A DNA stretch of 64,000 nt from positions 496,001 through 560,000 of the forward strand of contig JBKBHS010000001.1 in NCBI GenBank assembly GCA_046299555.1, read 5' to 3'. Both the position numbers and the translations under genes were made by a program. Of the stretch, positions 59,891 to 64,000 are shown piece by piece; positions within the stretch are counted from its first letter, which is position 1; each line of letters opens with the position of its first letter. The stretch comes from CALKJP01 sp046299555. Lineage in GTDB: Bacteria > Bacteroidota > Bacteroidia > JACCXN01. The notes under the pieces were generated by a model. That model had not been told where the DNA came from and made no database searches. It worked only from the letters and a program-made list of their open reading frames with translations.

Positions 59891-59921
59891 CAAATATACT
59901 AAAGTAATGGTCTAAAAACAA
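59891..59921 (-). promoter_or_regulatory. Promoter for hmgA-hppD
   Basis: On the minus strand TTG (59919-59921), a 20-nt spacer and TATATTTG (59891-59898). The predicted leader is about 125 nt. In the rest of the gap 59762-59975 I see only this and a TAAATTCG element (59926-59933) that could serve the divergent esterase gene. Confidence 0.6.
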
Positions 59922-59975
59922 GTTGTAAATTCGCATAAATTTTTAGCAATGTAAATCAAATTTCTAAGGCATTAA

Positions 59976-60788
59976 ATGATAAAAATCAGCTTTTGTAATT
60001 TTTACATTATTCTTTTTACACTATTTATAAGTGCTTGTAAAAAAGAACCTTTACCTCAACCTAATTTAGAGTATAAAGTTTATTCCTATAAATCAAAAAT
60101 AATAGGCGAAGAATATTTGCTTCCTGTTTATTTCCCCGAAAATTATGATACCAATAAACGATATCCGGTTTTATATACGCTTGATGGAAACACTAATTTT
60201 TTAATTGTTGCCGAAAAAGTAAAACATGCTATTGAAAGCAATGAAATTCCACCATATATAGTTGTGGGAATTGCCTATCCAAACGAAAATAAACGCGATA
60301 GAGATTACACGCCAATTTATGTTAAAGGCGATGGCGAAGGTAAAGTGGAAGAGTTTTTTAAATTTATTACAACCGAATTAATAAGTGTTATTGAAAATAA
60401 TTTTGCTGCTGATACCGGAAAGTTAAACCGTGCAATTACAGGTCATTCTTATGGTGGATTAGCCTGTCTTTATGCCATGTTTAATCATCAAGAAACTTTT
60501 TCGAAATTCATAATTGGCTCACCATCGCTTTGGTATGGTGATAATATATTTTTTCAATATGAAAAGGAATATTTTGAAAAAAATAATAACTTGATGGCTA
60601 AGGTGTACATGGGAATGGGAGGTTTTGAAGAAGGATGGATGGAGCCTTTATTTTTAGAATTTACCAAACGTATTAAGGAACGTAATTATGCTGATTTGCA
60701 ACTTTTAACGAAGATGTATCCCAAAGAGGATCATACTTCGGTTTTCCCAATTGAAATGGAGGAAGGGGTGAGGTATGTACTTAGATAA
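59976..60788 (+). CDS. Esterase D-like alpha/beta hydrolase, lipoprotein
   Basis: This 270-residue protein has a lipoprotein signal ending LFISAC (Cys21). The alpha/beta-hydrolase domain follows, with YPVLYTLDGNTNFL, the nucleophile elbow GHSYGG (Ser158), and a late Asp/His region near MYPKEDHTSVFP. The fold matches the esterase D (ferri-bacillibactin esterase-like) group. It is predicted to be membrane-attached in the envelope; the substrate is not determinable. The stop overlaps the next gene by 14 nt. Confidence 0.87.
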   Translation: MIKISFCNFYIILFTLFISACKKEPLPQPNLEYKVYSYKSKIIGEEYLLPVYFPENYDTNKRYPVLYTLDGNTNFLIVAEKVKHAIESNEIPPYIVVGIAYPNENKRDRDYTPIYVKGDGEGKVEEFFKFITTELISVIENNFAADTGKLNRAITGHSYGGLACLYAMFNHQETFSKFIIGSPSLWYGDNIFFQYEKEYFEKNNNLMAKVYMGMGGFEEGWMEPLFLEFTKRIKERNYADLQLLTKMYPKEDHTSVFPIEMEEGVRYVLR

Positions 60789-61374
60789 AATTACACTTTC
60801 TATTTTTTTAATTTTTAACAGCATCATTTTTGCTCAATCGGAAAAGCAGTATAATAGTGGGCACAAATTGTTGGGAATAAAATTAGTGGCTGATGTACCA
60901 AGTTTAACAGAATACGAGCAATATGCATATACCGGTGGTTTTAGTTTTATGTATCAATATTTATACTGGAAAGGAGCAAGTGTTGGTTTTTACGGTTCAA
61001 GCGTTTATTCACCCGGTTTAAAAAGTTCTGAACATGTAAAATACCGATACCTTACTAATGCTATAAACCCTATGTTGTATATTGGATATGATTTTAGTTT
61101 TTTTAAAAAAAGATTAGTTTATTCATTAGGTGTAATGGGCGGATACCATATATTTATGCATTACAGCAGTGTAAAAGACAGTAAAAACGAAATAAACAGA
61201 TCTTATACCACAGCTTTTGGATTTTTTAATGCTGCATTTATAACACAAACACATTTTTACATAAAACCTAATTGGGCAATCGGATTAGTATATCGCTATC
61301 ATACAATGCCACTAACTTATTATTACCCACAAAATATAGAATTAGGAATTCGATATAATTTTAAATTAAAGTAA
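60775..61374 (+). CDS. Hypothetical outer-membrane beta-barrel protein
   Basis: This 199-residue protein has an N-terminal hydrophobic signal (KITLSIFLIFNSIIFAQ), then alternating amphipathic strands (GFSFMYQYLYWKGASVGFYG, RLVYSLGVMGGYHIFMHY, WAIGLVYRYHTM) and a C-terminal strand ELGIRYNFKLK. This is the look of a small outer-membrane barrel. No named family recognised. It overlaps the esterase gene by 14 nt and is probably co-translated with it. Confidence 0.78.
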   Translation: MYLDKITLSIFLIFNSIIFAQSEKQYNSGHKLLGIKLVADVPSLTEYEQYAYTGGFSFMYQYLYWKGASVGFYGSSVYSPGLKSSEHVKYRYLTNAINPMLYIGYDFSFFKKRLVYSLGVMGGYHIFMHYSSVKDSKNEINRSYTTAFGFFNAAFITQTHFYIKPNWAIGLVYRYHTMPLTYYYPQNIELGIRYNFKLK

Positions 61375-61381
61375 AGCAAAT

Positions 61382-61948
61382 ATGGGAAAACAACAATTAA
61401 AAAAGGTGCTTGAAAAAAATCAAAATGATTTTGAAAATGAAGAATGGAGAAAAGTTGACTTCGGAAGTAAACATTTACCCATTTACGAAGTATCAAATTA
61501 TGGTAGAATTAAAAGCTATGCTTATGAAAAATACCCATTGGGTAAAATTATTAATGGTTCAACCGTAAATGGATACAAAGCATTAAATGTACGATTAGAA
61601 AATGGAGAAACTATTAGTAAATACATTCATAAATTAGTTGCCGAATTTTTTGTAAAAAAATCGCACAAACATCAAACCTACGTTATTCATAAAGACCATA
61701 ATAAACTAAATAATCATTTTGAAAATTTAGTTTGGGCTACTCGAGAAGAGTTGGAAGAACATAATAAAAACAGTCCGGTAAAAAGAGGAAGAAAACCCGG
61801 ACAAAAAAATAATGATCAAAATTATTCCATCTCGGTTAAAAAAACGGTAAAAAAACTTTCAAAATTGCGAATGCAATTGCAAATGGTACTTAATGAAATA
61901 AAAAATACAGAACAAACCTTAATAAAATTAACTCAAAATAAAACATAA
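61382..61948 (+). CDS. NUMOD4/HNH endonuclease-like protein
   Basis: This 188-residue protein has an N-terminal NUMOD4-type segment (EEWRKVDFGSKHLPIYEVSN, YGRIKSY). An HNH-like domain follows with YIHKLVAEFFV, VIHKDHNKLNNHFENLVWA. The C-terminal part is basic (RGRKPGQKNN) and ends in a helical, coiled-coil-like tail. NUMOD4-HNH proteins are common in homing or phage endonucleases, but no intron, intein or phage gene is near. It may be a domesticated DNA-binding or nuclease protein. Alternatively it could be a regulator that has lost cleavage activity. Confidence 0.82.
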   Translation: MGKQQLKKVLEKNQNDFENEEWRKVDFGSKHLPIYEVSNYGRIKSYAYEKYPLGKIINGSTVNGYKALNVRLENGETISKYIHKLVAEFFVKKSHKHQTYVIHKDHNKLNNHFENLVWATREELEEHNKNSPVKRGRKPGQKNNDQNYSISVKKTVKKLSKLRMQLQMVLNEIKNTEQTLIKLTQNKT

Positions 61949-61965
61949 TGATTTTTATTTAATTC

Positions 61966-61973
61966 TACTTTTG
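61966..61973 (+). promoter_or_regulatory. -7 element for the DUF4271 gene
   Basis: TACTTTTG fits TAnnTTTG and ends 5 nt before the ATG at 61979, predicting a leaderless transcript. No convincing -33. Confidence 0.45.
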
Positions 61974-61978
61974 CAGGA

Positions 61979-63052
61979 ATGAGTTTAAGCCCTCAAATAT
62001 TACAACAAGTACAAGACTCGGTAGTTCCAAGCCCTATTTTAGTGCTTCCTATTAAACCGCCTGTTTTAGATACCAATACAATAAACGATAAAACCTCTAA
62101 CAAAAGCAAAAAAGAAAATAAAAGTAAAAATACCGTTGCTACAAACAAGTCTGAAAACAAAATAAAAATTGCTCCTCAATTAAATGAGCCCCGTAAAGAT
62201 TCTGTAATACCATTAGAACAAGTAAAAAATGATACTATAAATAAAGTACTTGATTCTGTAGTTACAGTTAAAATCGATAGTAGTTCTGTAAATAAAACTT
62301 TTATTAAACAAGATTCTAATATTGTTGCCGAAAAATTTAGATCATCACTTTTTCGAAATCATGAATTGCAAATAAAGTATTTTGAGCCAAAAGAAAGAAT
62401 AAATGTAGTAAGCGATTGGGAGTTAGGAGTTATATTTCTTATATCGTTACTTATATTGCTCAATAAAATTTTAAATCCCAAAAAATGGGATCAACAATTA
62501 AAAATACTTATTTCAAAAAGAACATTTGAACAGCAATTAAGAGACGAAAAAGATTTTCGTTCGCCATTTTTATTTTTACAATTTATAGCATCACTACTAA
62601 CAGTTGCTTTATTTGCCTACCAATTAACTTTATTTAAAACAACCTTGTTTTCAGAAGAAAATAATTATACCATCTATTTTAAAATTTTGTTGTTTATATT
62701 GGCTTTGTTGGTGGTTTATTTTATTTCGCAAAAAATAGCTGGATTTGTACTTCAAAAAAGCAAAGTTGTAAGCGAATATTTATTATCAACCTTGTTGCTG
62801 TTTAATATAAGCGGAATATTTTTATTTCCATTAATTATCGGGTTAAAGTATGCACATGATATACCAAGCAGCGTATTTTTTAATACAGGTATTTTTTTAT
62901 TAGGATTTTTCTTTATATTTAAACTTTACAAAGGCTTAACCATTGCTTCATCTTATAATAGCCTTTATTTATTCTATTTATTTTTATACATTTGCACCCT
63001 TGAAATTTTACCCATACTTATTGTGGTAAAAATTCTTACAGAAAATTTGTAA
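61979..63052 (+). CDS. DUF4271 family membrane protein
   Basis: This 357-residue protein starts with about 125 low-complexity hydrophilic residues rich in Lys, Asn, Ser and Val. A C-terminal membrane domain of about seven helices follows (WELGVIFLISLLILLNKIL, LFLQFIASLLTVALFAYQL, ILPILIVVKILTENL). This matches the DUF4271 layout. In Bacteroidota it typically precedes the uroporphyrinogen-III synthase gene, as here. Function unknown. Confidence 0.83.
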   Translation: MSLSPQILQQVQDSVVPSPILVLPIKPPVLDTNTINDKTSNKSKKENKSKNTVATNKSENKIKIAPQLNEPRKDSVIPLEQVKNDTINKVLDSVVTVKIDSSSVNKTFIKQDSNIVAEKFRSSLFRNHELQIKYFEPKERINVVSDWELGVIFLISLLILLNKILNPKKWDQQLKILISKRTFEQQLRDEKDFRSPFLFLQFIASLLTVALFAYQLTLFKTTLFSEENNYTIYFKILLFILALLVVYFISQKIAGFVLQKSKVVSEYLLSTLLLFNISGIFLFPLIIGLKYAHDIPSSVFFNTGIFLLGFFFIFKLYKGLTIASSYNSLYLFYLFLYICTLEILPILIVVKILTENL

Positions 63053-63139
63053 TATTTTTTGGTGAACAATTACTAATTACTACAAGCTTATTAACTTATA
63101 TAACGCTTGTTTGTGTTTGATTAAAATAACACTTTTAGA

Positions 63140-63883
63140 ATGAAAGTAAAAAGCATTTTAGTAACACAACCGCAACCTGAAACAGAAAAATCACCTTATT
63201 TTGATTTAGCCAAAAAATATAAGCTTAAAATAGATTTTCGTCCTTTTATTCATGTAGAAGGGGTATCGGCTGCTGAATTTAGAAAATCAAAAATTAATAT
63301 TCCGGACTATTCGGCCATTATTTTAACTAGTAGAAATGCGGTAGATCATTTTTTCAGACTTTGTCAAGAATTGAGATATACCGTGCCTGACGATTTAAAA
63401 TATTTTTGCATATCGGAATCCACAGCTTATTATCTTCAAAAATATATTACATACCGTAAGCGAAAAATATTTTTTGGGAAACAGACCATTCGCGATTTAA
63501 TGGATGTAATTAAAAAGCATAAAGAAGAAAATTTTTTACTTCCCTGTTCTGATATTCATAAACAAGATATCACTGATTTGCTCGATCAGCAAAAAATTAA
63601 ATATTCTAAAGCTGTTTTTTATCGAACTGTTTGCAGCGATTTATCAGATTTGGCTAATGTAAACTATGATGTTTTAGTGTTTTTTAGTCCTTACGATATT
63701 AAATCATTGTTTCAAAATTTTCCAAAATTCAAACAAAATAAAACACGTATTGCCGTATTTGGAGCTACTACTTTAAAAGCTGCCGAAGAAGCCAAGTTGG
63801 TTGTTGATATTCCGGCACCTACTCCTCAAGCACCATCTATGACCATGGCGCTGGAGCAGTATATAGCAAAAGTGAATAAATAA
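63140..63883 (+). CDS. hemD: Uroporphyrinogen-III synthase
   Basis: This 247-residue protein has the two-lobe HemD layout: an early VKSILVTQPQPETEKSPYFD, a central YSAIILTSRNAVDHFF, and a late YDVLVFFSPYDIKSLFQNF with RIAVFGATTLKAAEEAKL. It closes and inverts ring D of the tetrapyrrole in heme synthesis. Sequence conservation in this family is low, so the call rests on these lobes and on the DUF4271 neighbour. Confidence 0.88.
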   Translation: MKVKSILVTQPQPETEKSPYFDLAKKYKLKIDFRPFIHVEGVSAAEFRKSKINIPDYSAIILTSRNAVDHFFRLCQELRYTVPDDLKYFCISESTAYYLQKYITYRKRKIFFGKQTIRDLMDVIKKHKEENFLLPCSDIHKQDITDLLDQQKIKYSKAVFYRTVCSDLSDLANVNYDVLVFFSPYDIKSLFQNFPKFKQNKTRIAVFGATTLKAAEEAKLVVDIPAPTPQAPSMTMALEQYIAKVNK

Positions 63884-63890
63884 TTTTTAA

Positions 63891-64000
63891 TTATTCTTCT
63901 TCATCGTCTTCAACCGGCTCAGCTCCAACAATATCATCAGGATTGATGATAAAATCCGATTGCAAATGAAAAACGTCTAATACATTGGTTTGAAGCAATT
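63891..64000 (-). CDS. C-terminal end of an unidentified protein (5' end beyond window)
   Basis: A minus-strand frame is open from the right edge to a TAA at 63891-63893. It encodes 35 residues including NVLDVFHLQSDFIINPDDIV and a highly acidic tail ending EPVEDDEEE. The stop lies 8 nt from the convergent hemD stop, normal spacing for two genes. Too short to name. Confidence 0.55.
   Translation of the reverse strand, partial: LLQTNVLDVFHLQSDFIINPDDIVGAEPVEDDEEE

Overview
The window is chromosomal DNA of an AT-rich member of the Bacteroidota. The evidence is consistent: three proteins carry Type IX secretion (T9SS) C-terminal sorting domains. There are many Bacteroidota-restricted families (HYC_CC_PP, DUF6089, DUF6341, DUF6427, DUF4270, DUF4271). 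Most promoters match the Bacteroidota form (TTG, about 20 nt, TAnnTTTG) and ribosome binding sites are mostly absent. I cannot place it below phylum level from sequence alone. No tRNA, rRNA, CRISPR array, prophage or complete insertion sequence was seen.

Layout. 1-3 kb: tail of nadB, then a Cys-rich small secreted protein and a TonB-dependent receptor, probably for metal uptake. 3-7.7 kb: 2-oxoglutarate dehydrogenase genes sucA and sucB, separated by an inserted MNT/HEPN toxin-antitoxin pair. 7.7-9.1 kb: a fluoride riboswitch in front of a CLC-F-like antiporter. 9.2-14.5 kb: acyl-CoA carboxylase beta subunit, purD, DUF6341, DUF6427, purQ. 14.6-19 kb: a T9SS-sorted beta-propeller protein, gamma carbonic anhydrase, a periplasmic metal-binding protein, a thioredoxin-like ferredoxin and a TIGR01777 oxidoreductase. 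19-22.3 kb: a scrambled minus-strand accessory patch made of a frameshifted fibre-like gene, two paralogous lipoproteins, a chimeric secreted protein and truncated remnants, tied together by near-identical direct repeats. 22.5-28.7 kb: envelope biogenesis (DUF6089, uppS, bamA, two skp/ompH genes, murI). 28.7-34.4 kb: three T9SS cargo or related secreted proteins, one an M43 metalloprotease. 34.5-41.1 kb: an all-minus-strand run of housekeeping genes (SDR, KtrA/TrkA, trans-sulfuration enzyme, O-antigen ligase, S41 protease, yidD, rnpA). 41.3-47.5 kb: rlmN, polyprenyl synthase, dnaG. 47.5-55.8 kb: radA, rfaE2, a flippase-like protein, panD and panC, divergent from a half-length glycogen-synthase-like gene, DUF4270 and glmS. 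55.8-59.8 kb: a TM2 protein, superoxide dismutase, and the tyrosine/homogentisate genes hppD and hmgA. 60-64 kb: an esterase, an outer-membrane protein, a NUMOD4/HNH protein, DUF4271, hemD and the end of a minus-strand gene.

How the genes work together. Most of the window is stable core metabolism and envelope assembly: TCA cycle, purine and pantothenate synthesis, undecaprenyl diphosphate, outer-membrane protein insertion with periplasmic chaperones, amino-sugar synthesis and tyrosine breakdown. Accessory content is confined to the TA pair inside sucAB, the 19-22.3 kb mosaic patch, the secreted T9SS proteins and the HNH gene. The clearest functional units are the fluoride sensor with its exporter and the MNT/HEPN pair. 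The least explained part is the mosaic patch at 19-22.3 kb. Several genes have a -7 box only 5-8 nt before the start codon, which predicts leaderless transcripts.
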